A DNA stretch of 64,000 nt from AWTP1-13 sp963770295 (GTDB lineage Bacteria; Pseudomonadota; Alphaproteobacteria; Rhizobiales; Hyphomicrobiaceae), in contig CAVYPA010000016.1 of the NCBI GenBank assembly GCA_963770295.1, positions 1-64,000 of the forward strand, written 5' to 3'. The notes under the pieces are model-generated. The model saw nothing but the letters and a program-made list of their open reading frames with translations. It was not told the DNA's origin and did not search any database. Shown here piece by piece: positions 1 to 8,392 of this stretch; within the stretch, counting starts at the first letter, position 1; the number at the start of each line of letters is the position of its first letter. A program made the position numbers and the translations under genes.

Positions 1-30
1 ACCTTGATGTATTTGGGGGCGTGATGCGTC
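1..30 (+). repeat. single edge copy of the 23-bp-type repeat unit
   Basis: The first bases read ATGTATTTGGGGGCGTGA, close to the unit ATGGATTTTGGGGGCGTGA seen at about 44746. It may be the last unit of an array continuing left of the window. One imperfect copy is weak evidence by itself. Confidence 0.3.
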
Positions 31-234
31 CGGACGAGGGCGCATCTGCGGCGAACCGGAGGTCGATGCTCGCGCATCAGCCTGGCTTGCCAGCGGTGCC
101 TCCGACTATGTCGTCGTTACGACCCCTCTTCATCGACGGAGGCATCATGCTTCGACGGCGTGAGCTGAGCCCCTTCTTTCATCCAATCAGGAGTAGAGTT
201 CCTGGGTTGAGTTGAGCCGCTCCCCAACGTGCCC

Positions 235-357
235 TCACCGGAGATTAGATTCTTCCGGCTCTTTTGACATCGGCGGGCTGGTTACGCCGATGCAATTGAG
301 CAGCGCCGCCGGGGGTTTGTTGCCGATCGCGCCATGCGGTCTTACCTCGTTGTACGA
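235..357 (-). pseudogene. IS3 transposase OrfB, detached C-terminal fragment
   Basis: The minus strand reads SYNEVRPHGAIGNKPPAALL and continues to a TGA at 235-237. This is the typical C-terminal tail of the IS3-family integrase core (WRxxYNxxRPHxxLG). It has no start of its own. Joined to the other orfB part at the shared TTGTA (350-354 and 3034-3038) it gives an uninterrupted WRRDYNEVRPHGAIG, so it is the missing end of the same gene, displaced 2.7 kb by an insertion. Confidence 0.88.
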
Positions 358-362
358 CGCGG

Positions 363-670
363 CGAGGCAACGCCCACAGGACTGAAGAGCGGGAGGTACT
401 TTACGCCTTCCATCCTTGGACCGGATGCATTGTCCACATTCACGAGGTGATCAAGAAGCCGAGCGGCGATGTCGTCCGGTGTAGCCGTGACGGCGGTGCC
501 ACAGGCCGCTGCCTGGAAGTTCCCACGTGGATGTTCGATCGCGCGGCATGCGCTGCGGTTCGAAGTCGAGACGCTTCCGCGCGTGCATATTGCCGCACTA
601 TCCGCATTGATGGGCCTGATCGGGCAAGCATCAGGCGATGGGAATAGCGCTCACCTCGTAACATCGAATG
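363..670 (+). pseudogene. first ORF of the recombinase element, frameshifted
   Basis: One frame reads EREVLYAFHPWTGCIVHIHE onward to a TAG at 645-647. From about position 550 the homologous-looking continuation lies in another frame (RFEVETLPRVHIAALSALMG). I take these as two halves of one small protein of about 100 residues that accompanies recombinases of this kind, broken by a single indel. No ATG or GTG start precedes the first part within the element, so it may also be 5' truncated. Function unknown. Confidence 0.55.
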
Positions 671-689
671 CCCTGATCTGCGGCGTAGC

Positions 690-724
690 GAGAATCTCTG
701 ACGATCCGAATCGGAGAGATTCTC
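690..724 (+). promoter_or_regulatory. hairpin enclosing the ribosome binding site of the small ORF
   Basis: GAGAATCTCT at 690-699 and AGAGATTCTC at 715-724 are perfect 10-bp inverted repeats, and CGAT/ATCG inside the loop can extend the stem. The likely Shine-Dalgarno GGAGAG (713-718) lies in the 3' arm, and the ATG follows at 725 directly after the stem. In the mRNA the hairpin would hide the ribosome binding site of the two coupled genes. The regulatory role is inferred. The repeat could also be a recombinase or repressor binding site. Confidence 0.5.
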
Positions 725-940
725 ATGCGACGCCACAGTCCTCATCAGAATGCTCAAAGCACAGCGAGACAGTTCGACCTGTTCGCCGCAGCAAGCATAG
801 ACAGCGCAGTAGAGGCGCTGCCGGACTGGCGGACACTGCCAGATCAGACGCGCCATACGCTGATAAGCCTGTTGACGCGCCTAATCCTCGACCACGCAAG
901 CGGTGATCACCATCCGCAGTCAGAGGAAGCTGCACCATGA
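725..940 (+). CDS. small protein coupled to serine recombinase
   Basis: This 71-residue ORF starts at ATG 725 with GGAGAG six bases upstream. Its stop overlaps the recombinase start as ATGA at 937-940, which implies translational coupling. The central helix reads LISLLTRLILDHA and the tail is acidic and His-rich. Small proteins of this size precede recombinases of this type in rhizobial genomes (family knowledge), but no function is established. It may be an accessory or control factor for the recombinase. No catalytic motif or membrane segment is visible. Confidence 0.68.
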   Translation: MRRHSPHQNAQSTARQFDLFAAASIDSAVEALPDWRTLPDQTRHTLISLLTRLILDHASGDHHPQSEEAAP

Positions 941-3009
941 CGTCTGACAAGATCCGGCCGCATCATCTGGAGCGGAAGGCGATCCTCTATGTGCGCCAGT
1001 CTTCGGCGCATCAGGTTCTGCACAATCGAGAGAGCAGCGCACTGCAATATGCCATGCGGGATCGCCTTGTGGCGCTCGGCTGGTCGCAGATCGAGACGGT
1101 TGACGACGACCTCGGGCGCTCCGCGGCGGGCGGCATCACCCGCGCTGGATTCGACCGCATGGTCGCCGAGGTTTGCCTCGGCAAGGTGGGAGCCGTGGCC
1201 GCTCGTGAGGTCTCGCGCTTCGCCCGCAACAGTCGGGACTGGCAGCAGCTCATCGAGATGTGCCGCGTCGTCGATACGGTGCTGATCGACCAGGAGACGG
1301 TCTATGCCCCGCGCCAGGGCAATGACCGGCTCTTACTCGGATTGAAAGGGAGCCTCAATGAGTATGAGCTCGATCTCCTGCGCCAGCGTTCATTGTCCGC
1401 ACGATACGAGAAGGCACGTCGTGGAGAGCTCGTTGTCACTGCGCCGGTCGGCTTCGTAAAGGCAGGCGACCGATTCGAGAAGGACCCAGACAGGCGCGTG
1501 CAACAAGCGATCACGCTGGTTTTCGACAAAGTGGAAGAGCTTGGCAGCGCACGACAGGCCCTCTTGTGGTTCCTTGAACATGGGCTGGATCTACCTACGA
1601 AACGTAACAACGGCGATATCGCTTGGCGCAGGCCCTGCTACGCTTCCATCCACCGCATGATAACCAACCCCATCTACGGCGGTGCTTACGCCTATGGTAA
1701 GACCGGCGTTGCGTCGGGTTATGTTGGTTCAGGTCAGCACGTAGGCCGCCGCCGCAAGCTGCGCACCGAGTGGCTGGCACTGAAGCCCGGGACCCATGAC
1801 GGGTACGTAGATTGGGAGCGCGCGGAGGCGATCCGCAAGATGGTGAGCGAGAACGTCCCAACGAGCCGACATCATGGAGCGGCCAAGCATGGCGACGCGT
1901 TGCTTGCTGGTCTCGTTCGCTGTCGCCGCTGCGGTCGCAAATTGATGGTCCGGTATACGGGAACGAAGCACAGCATCCCACGCTATGCGTGCCACCGAGG
2001 CCGACTCGATAACGGCGAGCCGAGCTGTATCGCCTTTGGGGGATTGCGGGTCGATGATGCTATCGAAGCGGCACTCCTACAGGTGGTTGAACCAGGAGCG
2101 ATTGCTGCCGCTGTGGCGGCCGAGACTGGAATGGCGAACGGGCGCGATCAGGTCGGTGAAGCGCTCATGCGAGATCTTCAAGCTGCACGCTACGCTGCCG
2201 ACCGTGCCTTTCGCCAATATGATGCTGCCGACCCCGCCAACCGTCTCGTGGCAGGGGAACTGGAGGCACGGTGGAACAACGCGCTCAGACGCGTCGCCGA
2301 AGTCGAGACGAAGATCGCCGAACACAAGGCGGGAATGCCGCCGCGCTTAGAGAAAGCGCCTCTATCACTCGCGACCTTGGCTAATGATCTGAAGGGTGTC
2401 TGGTCCGCCCCGACCACGGATGCGCGGCTCAAGAAGCGCATCGTCCGCACTGTGATCAATGAAGTGATTGCCGACATCGATGCCGACGCCGCCGAGATCG
2501 TCCTTCTCATCCATTGGATGGGTGGCGCCCACACCGAGTTACGCTTGCCCCGGCGGCGACGCGGCCAGCGCAATGCGACCTTGCCTGACATCGTCAATGC
2601 CGTCCGTCAGTTGGTGCTCATTGCCAATGACGACCTCATTGCAGGCATTCTGAACCGAAACAAGTTGAGGACCGGCCACGGCAATCGATGGACGCGGGAG
2701 CGCGTTACCGCTCTTCGATCCCACAATAGGATCCCTGTTTATCGTCCTGCGACAGACGGTTTCGAACCTTGGCTCAACCTCACTAAGGCGGCGGCACTTC
2801 TTGACATCAGCCCCAAGACGCTCAGGCTGGCTGCCGAATCTGGGCAAATCGATTCGATCCATCCGCTTGCTGAGGGGCCATGGATCTTCAGTCGAGCCGT
2901 GCTCAGCGGATCGGCGGCGAAAATGATCGTCGAACGTGCCAGATTAGGTGCTGGGCGTCCCACGGGACCTAATCCCGATCAACAAAATCTTTTCTCTTCA
3001 ACGTCATAG
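937..3009 (+). CDS. large serine recombinase (resolvase/integrase family)
   Basis: The protein has 690 residues. The N-terminal resolvase domain carries YVRQSSAHQ (Y18, R20, catalytic S22) and the REVSRFARNSRDW helix typical of site-specific serine recombinases. A Recombinase domain follows, then a zinc ribbon beginning CRRCG at C329/C332 and closing with the later Cys pair near YACHRG. A C-terminal helix-turn-helix-like segment (WLNLTKAAALLDISPKTLR) starts near residue 611. Such enzymes make staggered 2-bp cuts and join DNA through a phosphoserine link. The ORF is intact and is probably the enzyme that moved this element into the IS3 orfB. The start is fixed by the ATGA overlap with the small upstream ORF. 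Confidence 0.92.
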   Translation: MTSDKIRPHHLERKAILYVRQSSAHQVLHNRESSALQYAMRDRLVALGWSQIETVDDDLGRSAAGGITRAGFDRMVAEVCLGKVGAVAAREVSRFARNSRDWQQLIEMCRVVDTVLIDQETVYAPRQGNDRLLLGLKGSLNEYELDLLRQRSLSARYEKARRGELVVTAPVGFVKAGDRFEKDPDRRVQQAITLVFDKVEELGSARQALLWFLEHGLDLPTKRNNGDIAWRRPCYASIHRMITNPIYGGAYAYGKTGVASGYVGSGQHVGRRRKLRTEWLALKPGTHDGYVDWERAEAIRKMVSENVPTSRHHGAAKHGDALLAGLVRCRRCGRKLMVRYTGTKHSIPRYACHRGRLDNGEPSCIAFGGLRVDDAIEAALLQVVEPGAIAAAVAAETGMANGRDQVGEALMRDLQAARYAADRAFRQYDAADPANRLVAGELEARWNNALRRVAEVETKIAEHKAGMPPRLEKAPLSLATLANDLKGVWSAPTTDARLKKRIVRTVINEVIADIDADAAEIVLLIHWMGGAHTELRLPRRRRGQRNATLPDIVNAVRQLVLIANDDLIAGILNRNKLRTGHGNRWTRERVTALRSHNRIPVYRPATDGFEPWLNLTKAAALLDISPKTLRLAAESGQIDSIHPLAEGPWIFSRAVLSGSAAKMIVERARLGAGRPTGPNPDQQNLFSSTS

Positions 3010-3033
3010 ATAAATGGGTGTTGTGATGCAGGA

Positions 3034-3762
3034 TTGTAGTCTCTACGCCAAGACTCAAGCTTTTCTCTGGCGTCTGACAGCGTCAGGAACCAGTGCGTGT
3101 TCAAGCATTCCGCCCGCAGTCGACCGTTGAATGCCTCGATGAAAGCGTTGTCGGTCGGCTTTCCAGGTCGTGAGAAGTCTAGCGTCACGTTGTTGTGGTA
3201 CGCCCACAGGTCCAGATCCCGAGAGACGAATTCGCTACCCTGATCGACGCGGATGACCGCCGGGTAGCCCATCACCTTGCACACTTGCTCCAGCGTCGCC
3301 ACGACATCTGCACCGCGATAGACAAGACGCAGGATCGACGATCGGTGCATAGCGCGAGAAGGTATCGATCACAGTCAGAATGCGCAGCTTCGTTCCCGTA
3401 GCGAGCTGATCGTGCACGAAGTCCATCGCCCACACTTCGTTCGAGCGTGAAGGCGGCGTGCGATCAGCACGCAAAGCCGCCTTCACCCGGCGCTTGGGTG
3501 TTTTGCTCCGCAATTGCATGCCCATCTCGTTGTAAACGCGCCGTGTCCTCTTCTCGTTAATCACCCAACCCTCACGGCGCAGCATGAAATGTACCCGGCG
3601 ATAGCCATAGCGAACGCGGGTTTGGCAGATCTCCTTGATCCGGCTTTCAAGACCGGCCTGACCGGGGCGACGAGAACGATAGCGGTAGCTCGTTGGATCA
3701 AACCGAAGAACACCGCAGGCTCGGCGCACCGACACTTTCCACGTGGCGCGCATCTCGTCCAC
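3034..3762 (-). pseudogene. IS3 transposase OrfB, main part (frameshifted and truncated)
   Basis: The N-terminal part shows the HTH_21-like segment (YGYRRVHFMLRREGW) and the start of the rve integrase core (NEVWAMDFVHDQL, first catalytic D). Near 3325 the frame breaks: VDPASCLSR continues as LVYRGADVVATLEQ in another frame, consistent with a one-base insertion or two-base deletion. The second frame holds the second catalytic D (DQGSEF) and the E region (DNAFIEAFNGRLR) and ends at WRRDYN, where the recombinase element interrupts it. The remainder lies at 235-357. Two independent lesions make this copy dead. Confidence 0.88.
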
Positions 3763-3785
3763 CAGCTTGCGCTTGCGGGCAGGCC

Positions 3786-4052
3786 TCAGAGCTTTCGCTT
3801 GATGACGTCCTGAAGCATCTCCTTGTCCAACGAAAGGTCCGCAACGATCCGCTTCAAGCGGCTGTTCTCTTCCTCGAGGTCTCGCAACCGCCTCATCTCG
3901 CTCGGCATCAGGCCGGCGTACTTCTTCTTCCAGTTGAAATACGTCGCCTGGCTGATTCCCGCCTTGCGACAGATGTCTGCAACCGGCGTACCCTCCTCAC
4001 CCTGGCGGATGATGAACGCCTTTTGCGCGTCCGTGAACTTTGATGCCTTCAT
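3786..4052 (-). CDS. IS3-family transposase OrfA
   Basis: The 88-residue protein has an N-terminal helix-turn-helix (GTPVADICRKAGISQATYFNW) and a leucine-zipper-like C-terminus (RRLRDLEEENSRLKRIV, then LDKEMLQDVIKRKL), the signature of the IS407-type IS3_IS911 OrfA. In this group OrfA and OrfB are joined by programmed -1 frameshifting to give the OrfAB transposase. orfB follows on the same strand. OrfA itself looks intact but has no functional partner here. Confidence 0.9.
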   Translation of the reverse strand: MKASKFTDAQKAFIIRQGEEGTPVADICRKAGISQATYFNWKKKYAGLMPSEMRRLRDLEEENSRLKRIVADLSLDKEMLQDVIKRKL

Positions 4053-4136
4053 CGCCTTCCGTCCTCCTCCCAGCCGGGCGAAACAAACAGAAAAACTCTA
4101 ACCTCAAACGAGGGCGATTTGCGGGGGCAGATCAAA

Positions 4137-4560
4137 TTCGAAGTGGCCGGCGAGTCGGCGGATGACGTCGGCGACGTTGGTTATTTCGGATCAGGGGCAC
4201 GCACTCGATGCGACGTGGCGAGCGTACAAAATCCGTGAATGTGGTTCTCGCCGTACGGTGAGATCGCATGGCGCGAGGTGTCGCGGTTGAGCGATGACGA
4301 GATTAGACTGCTGCTGGTCGGAGCTTACCCACGCGTCCAAAAATGCTCGCAGCATATACGCCGATTGATGCCGCAACCTCGCCAAAGAGTCGAATTCGCG
4401 GACACACGCTTTGGTGCCAAGAGTCAAATGAGGGGAACGCTCGAGGGTGCTGCGCGCGGCGTTGAACAGTTGGTGCATTCAGTAGAGAGTGGCTGGCAGG
4501 CGTGATGGGAGGTCGCCTTGGGATCTTGCTACGGGTGAAAGGTGCCATTTCCTCACACCT
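4137..4560. other. no supported gene
   Basis: Several overlapping frames are open but none has a recognisable domain, a convincing ribosome binding site or consistent coding character. It lies between the IS3 end and an IS21 relic and is probably non-coding or heavily decayed. Confidence 0.4.
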
Positions 4561-4574
4561 CACTCGCCAGCCCC

Positions 4575-4860
4575 GCCTAAAGCGCCGGAAAGCAGGAAAT
4601 TGCTTAAGGAGTGCGTCAGCCCTTGCGACGCAGAACTCGACGTAGGCTGCCCGGCTCCATCCGAGCGACAGCTTTTCGCCACCGCGCCCAACTGTCGCCC
4701 AATCCGCCGGGCCAGGTTCCCGTTCGAAGCGGACAACCGGCTCTGCGGGTGGTACTCGTGTAACCCCCGCGCGCGACAGCTTCGCACGTGTCTCGCCACC
4801 GTCCTTGATTTCATGGAATCCGACGGTCGCCGGGATACGATCCGCCGCGGCAGCCTTCAA
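4575..4860 (-). pseudogene. IS21-family transposase IstA, degenerate internal fragment
   Basis: The minus strand reads PPAEPVVRFEREPG, then DWATVGRGGEKLSLG and YVEFCVARADALL. This resembles the IstA segment around its first catalytic Asp (PVVRFET.PG.Q.QVDW...RG...L...LGYSR..YVEF). Short stretches present in IstA are missing, for example the residues between the PG and DW motifs, and no helix-turn-helix or later DDE residues are found. It is a deletion-riddled internal piece with no istB beside it. Confidence 0.6.
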
Positions 4861-4993
4861 CCGATCGGTGCAGGCTCACGCTTGGCGGCCGCGCCCTCAT
4901 CGCCACCACGCAGACAGCAACCGCACTGGCGATAGGCTCCATGTGCATCAAGGCCTCGGCGCAGACCTGCGCTCCGGCGACGAGAGCGCGACG

Positions 4994-5509
4994 TTAGCCG
5001 GTCACAGACCCGCCGGCGATTGTCCGCACGAGCGACCGAGAGTTGATCCGGAATGCCACGTAGGTCTGCACGCCGTTGATGACCAGCATCATCAGGGATT
5101 CGGTCGTCTTGAAGATCACGAACTTCTCGTCATACAGGCTCGCGATGACGAGACCGAACTGGATCACGGCCACCATCCCCATCGCGATCACCTCGCCGGT
5201 GTTGTCCACACCGGGCTCAGAGACCTTGAGGATCTCGGCGGACGCGATCACGGCCGAGAGAAGAAGGATAATCTCCACCCAGCTCAACTTGAAGGGCCCG
5301 ACCTCGATCAAGGTTGCCCTCGGATCGGGCAATACCAGCGCCCCGATGACAAAGAGTGCCAGGATGTAAGCGAAGCCTGGGATCAGTGACAGCGTGCCGA
5401 GGATGCCCATTCTTTTGCGCCTACGTACCGTGTCGTTGCCGACCGGTATCGTCGCAGTATGATGGTCTCCACCATCTGCTACTACTGCATGTGACATATT
5501 TGCGACCAT
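4994..5509 (-). CDS. integral membrane protein, unknown function
   Basis: The 171-residue protein has a soluble basic N-terminus and four predicted membrane segments: LIPGFAYILALFVIGALVL, VEIILLLSAVIASAEIL, VIAMGMVAVIQFGLVIASL and an amphipathic LMMLVINGVQTYVAF. I do not recognise a named family. It is followed on the same strand, after a short gap, by another small membrane protein (5546-5971 lies upstream), so the two may be co-transcribed. Membrane placement is well supported; function is not. Confidence 0.72.
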   Translation of the reverse strand: MVANMSHAVVADGGDHHTATIPVGNDTVRRRKRMGILGTLSLIPGFAYILALFVIGALVLPDPRATLIEVGPFKLSWVEIILLLSAVIASAEILKVSEPGVDNTGEVIAMGMVAVIQFGLVIASLYDEKFVIFKTTESLMMLVINGVQTYVAFRINSRSLVRTIAGGSVTG

Positions 5510-5545
5510 TTCTTGGTTGTGAAGGTTTGTCTTGGCCTTAAGCCT

Positions 5546-5971
5546 CTAGCGACGATCAACAGGCGCTCGGTCCGTAGGTCCCTCTATCGAGCTGGTCTGG
5601 AAGAACGATGGCAGGTGCATCGACGAAGGGTCCACGTTGTTGATGACCCACACACCGCCCAACGCTATTAGTCCAGCGACGATCACGCTGGGCAGTGTTC
5701 GAACCAACACTCCCAGCAACGCGGCGAAGGCGGCAAGAATCCTCTCAGCGGCATCCCAGAGTTCCTTTGCGGCCTTGTAAAGTGCAAAGGCAACAGCCCC
5801 GATGACAAAGACAAGAAGGGCCTGTTTCCACGAGGGCCAAGATTGCCAGGGAACTTGCGTCAAAGCGCTGATCTGGCCGACCGACCAGATCCAAATCAGC
5901 TCCACAAACTTGAAAATCGCCGCGATTCCCTGCTGCAGAAACTGCAACAGTTGGTTGAAGAATTGTTGCAT
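5546..5971 (-). CDS. small membrane protein, unknown function
   Basis: The start at 5971 is preferred over upstream starts because AGAGG lies at the right distance and the upstream residues are Arg-rich and unlike the rest. From there the protein has 141 residues: an amphipathic MQQFFNQLLQFLQQG helix, a segment around WKQALLVFVIGAVAFALYK and a second around LPSVIVAGLIALGGVWVI. It is probably the first gene of a pair with 4994-5509. No family was recognised. Confidence 0.68.
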   Translation of the reverse strand: MQQFFNQLLQFLQQGIAAIFKFVELIWIWSVGQISALTQVPWQSWPSWKQALLVFVIGAVAFALYKAAKELWDAAERILAAFAALLGVLVRTLPSVIVAGLIALGGVWVINNVDPSSMHLPSFFQTSSIEGPTDRAPVDRR

Positions 5972-6304
5972 CTGGTGGCCTCTGGTTGCCCGCGACTCCA
6001 AGCTTGAACGCCGACGCCGGCAACGCTTTGGATCACCGCCACAAGAAGCACCAGCCGTTAACCATAAACCAGACTCGGAAAGTACCCAGGAGCAAGTCCG
6101 TAGCCATAATCTTCCACCGTCAGAAGAACTCACCGCCATCGGTACCGAAATACAGGGCCAGCATCACCGCCTGACACTACACTCCTGATGGCTGCGTTCT
6201 TCACGCCGCGTGGTGTTGATTTGGGGGTTGCTTTGTCAATCAGTCAGCGAACGTCGTGAGTAGTTCCCGACGCTGCCTTCGGCAACCAATACACACTATG
6301 GTCA

Positions 6305-6499
6305 GTGATGACGACGGTTCATAGGCAAACTCAGACGCTGCGACCTGTCACGATTGCGATCAGTCTGACATCATGCGTGCTGATACTCGCGGTCAACTGG
6401 CTCGGTGTATTTGCCGATATACGACAAGCGGTTACAGTGATTTGCGGAGCAATCTGCCTAACCAGCGCGGTGCTGGCGTGGTGGACGCTTCCTGACTGA
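6305..6499 (+). CDS. small two-segment membrane protein (hypothetical)
   Basis: The ORF of 64 residues contains two hydrophobic segments, VTIAISLTSCVLILAVNWL and VTVICGAICLTSAVLAWW, with a short polar loop between them. The ribosome binding site is weak and there is no family match, so coding status rests mainly on the hydrophobic pattern. Confidence 0.4.
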   Translation: MMTTVHRQTQTLRPVTIAISLTSCVLILAVNWLGVFADIRQAVTVICGAICLTSAVLAWWTLPD

Positions 6500-6746
6500 A
6501 GGCGCTGCGGTCGAGTTCGTCTCCAGAAATAATCCAAGGGGTTCCGCTCGTAACGATCGAAGATTCTCGACGACAAAACGCAGCGTTCAAATTCTGCCGA
6601 CTACACCGAACACCAAGACGACATCAGGTGTTCGGCCTTTTTGCATTTGCTATTCATTGGGTCGCCACCTTCATCCATCGTCGATCCATCGAACTAGGGT
6701 CGCGGAGTGCGCGGCGGCGTAGCCACTGAGTTGTCGAAGATTTTGC

Positions 6747-7412
6747 CTATGATCGCTTGGCCTTGATGGCGGATTCAAGGGGGCCGGGTAGCGCACGTTC
6801 GGCAGCTTCTGAAAGGCAAATCTCGAAGCGCCTCATCAAAAAGCCGCCTCCAAGAAGTACGGCTGTCGCGAGCACGAAAGCGATAGGTCCGACCGCGCCA
6901 TGCAATTGCAGTAGCACTTTGCCGAAGAGGTAACCGCCGACCCCGAACACCGCGGCCCAGATGACCGCGCCCCCGGCGTTGGCAAGCAGAAAACCGCGCC
7001 AGGGCATGCGGTTCACGCCTGCGAGAACCGCCGCCAATATCCGCAGCAACGAGACGAACCGGCCGAAGAAAACGACCTTGCTGCCGTGCCTTAGGAAAAG
7101 ATATTGCCCAATTTTGATACGAGCGTCCGACATGCCGATGTGACGGCCATATCGCCGGAGAAGGGCGTAACCGTACTTCTTTCCTAGCCAGTACCCGACG
7201 TTATCGCCGATGATGGAACCCACCGCAGCTGCGGTAATCACAAGCCAGACATTAACACTAGGATCTGTTGCAGCGTAGATCGTCGCGAGCACGAGGACAG
7301 TCTCGCCCGGCAGCGGCAGCCCCATGCTCTCCAGACCCACAATCAGGGCCACCGCCCAATAGCCGTGCGTTGAGAAGAAGCGCTGCAGCTGTTCGTGAGG
7401 GAGCCAGGACAC
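6747..7412 (-). CDS. DedA family membrane protein (SNARE-associated/VTT)
   Basis: The 221-residue protein matches the DedA/VTT pattern: an N-terminal GLESMGLPLPGETVL re-entrant motif, a glycine-rich GSIIGDNVGYWLGKKYG and the FFGRFVSLLRILAAVLAGV signature with the conserved Arg residues. Proteins of this superfamily are lipid scramblases or undecaprenyl-phosphate/phosphatidylethanolamine transporters that support envelope homeostasis (family knowledge). Length and all core motifs are normal, so it is probably functional. It is transcribed away from the AI-2E-type gene to its right. Confidence 0.9.
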   Translation of the reverse strand: MSWLPHEQLQRFFSTHGYWAVALIVGLESMGLPLPGETVLVLATIYAATDPSVNVWLVITAAAVGSIIGDNVGYWLGKKYGYALLRRYGRHIGMSDARIKIGQYLFLRHGSKVVFFGRFVSLLRILAAVLAGVNRMPWRGFLLANAGGAVIWAAVFGVGGYLFGKVLLQLHGAVGPIAFVLATAVLLGGGFLMRRFEICLSEAAERALPGPLESAIKAKRS

Positions 7413-7525
7413 GCTAGATACCCTTTGCTAGCTACGCCATTGAAGGAGGCAAACGTCGTCCCCCTCGCGCAACGACGTGCGCCCGTAGCGCCGACGCCGG
7501 CAACTGATTACCATGGCCGCGCTGG

Positions 7526-8312
7526 ATGACACCATCATCCTCGGGGAGGCGAAAGGATCTGCTTCACGTGCCGAAGTTGCTGGAGGGTTTGAAGACTTGG
7601 TTTCAATCGATCAACGCCGCATCCGCCTCGGATGTCGCCGTGCCCGAGACACTCGAGAAGCGCGCCGAGGCGCCCACCCCCGTCGCGATTAGCTCGCGCC
7701 TTCAATCAGGAGCGATCCTCGGCATATTTACTATACTGGTATTTTACTTTCTCTATTTCGCGGCACCCATTCTCATCCCGATCATCACGGCGTTGCTCCT
7801 AAGCATGCTGTTGGCGCCCTTTGTGCGCCTACTCGAGTTGGTTCATGTGCCGCGCACATTGGGTTCCTTGATTGTCGTGGTAGCAGCCGTCGGAGGACTG
7901 GTTGGCATTGCGGCTAGCCTGCGAGACCCGGCTCAGAGCTGGCTGACGGATTTACAGCGGTTCTCCCGTCTCGAAGAGAGGCTGCGTCCCATAACAGCGC
8001 CGTTCGAAAAACTTCAACACGCGACGGAACAGCTGGAAAAAGCAACAGCGCCGAGAGATGGGCCGCCCATCCAGAAGGTGGAAGTTACGCGGCCGGGGTT
8101 GTCGGGCCTCCTCTCAACTGGCAGTGGACACGCGACGTCTACGATCACTGCCGTCATCGGCCAGACTTAGCCCGGTTGCCGTATTCTTTATGATCATCGT
8201 GCTCGGCTGGATGTGGGGAGTTATCGGCGCTCTGGTCGCCGTACCGGTGCTCGCCAGCTTGAAGATTATCTGCGACGTATTGGATCGTTGCGTCCGATTG
8301 CCGAGTTCTTAA
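7526..8312 (+). pseudogene. AI-2E/PerM family transporter, internally deleted
   Basis: The first 214 residues show the N-terminal half of a PerM-type transporter (LQSGAILGIFTILVFYFLYF, ILIPIITALLLSMLLAPFV and VPRTLGSLIVVV). After about 8165 the frame stops. The family C-terminus (VFFMIIVLGWMWGVIGALVA, VPVLASLKIICD) appears in another frame at about 8175-8310. Roughly the middle 100-150 residues expected of this family are missing. The gene is therefore broken by a deletion plus frameshift. The start at 7526 is tentative. Confidence 0.75.
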
Positions 8313-8392
8313 GCCCTTAGCGCAGTTTTTTGCCATATCATGCTCTGCGACAGCCGCGGCGCTCCGACGAGGAAGGGCGCGCGAGCACTAGT

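Larger units (their letters stand above)
355..3038 (+). mobile_element. serine-recombinase mobile element inserted in IS3 orfB
   Basis: The element is about 2.68 kb and is bounded by TTGTA at 350-354 and 3034-3038. Deleting it together with one TTGTA restores the IS3 orfB frame exactly, which defines the boundaries independently of any terminal repeats. It carries a degenerate first ORF (about 363-670), a small ORF (725-940) and a large serine recombinase (937-3009), with only 29 bases after the recombinase stop. No long terminal inverted repeats are visible, as expected for serine-recombinase integration at a short core. Mobility by its own recombinase is inferred. Confidence 0.78.
213..4136 (-). 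mobile_element. IS3-family (IS407-like) insertion sequence, interrupted
   Basis: The outer parts form one IS3-family element read on the minus strand: orfA at 3786-4052, most of orfB at 3034-3762 and the orfB C-terminus at 235-357. The probable ends are imperfect inverted repeats, TGATCTGCCCCCGCAAATCG read inward from 4136 and TGAGCCGCTCCCCAACGTGC from 213. The 4-bp flanks (GAGT and AATT) do not match, so no target duplication is visible and the exact ends are uncertain. The element is split by the serine-recombinase element at 355-3038. orfB also carries a separate frameshift, so the IS is not autonomous. Confidence 0.72.

Noticed and set aside
205..4140. target duplication for the IS3 element
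   Set aside because: The 4 bases outside the proposed ends (GAGT and AATT) differ, so either the ends are slightly misplaced or one flank has been lost.
4805..5389. 194-residue plus-strand ORF
   Set aside because: It is the shadow of the membrane protein at 4994-5509 and is rich in His, Arg and Asp, without hydrophobic or domain features.
5500..6200. start of the 5546-5971 gene at 6139
   Set aside because: The upstream extension is Arg/Cys/Ser-rich and unlike the hydrophobic protein. AGAGG lies before the inner ATG at 5971.
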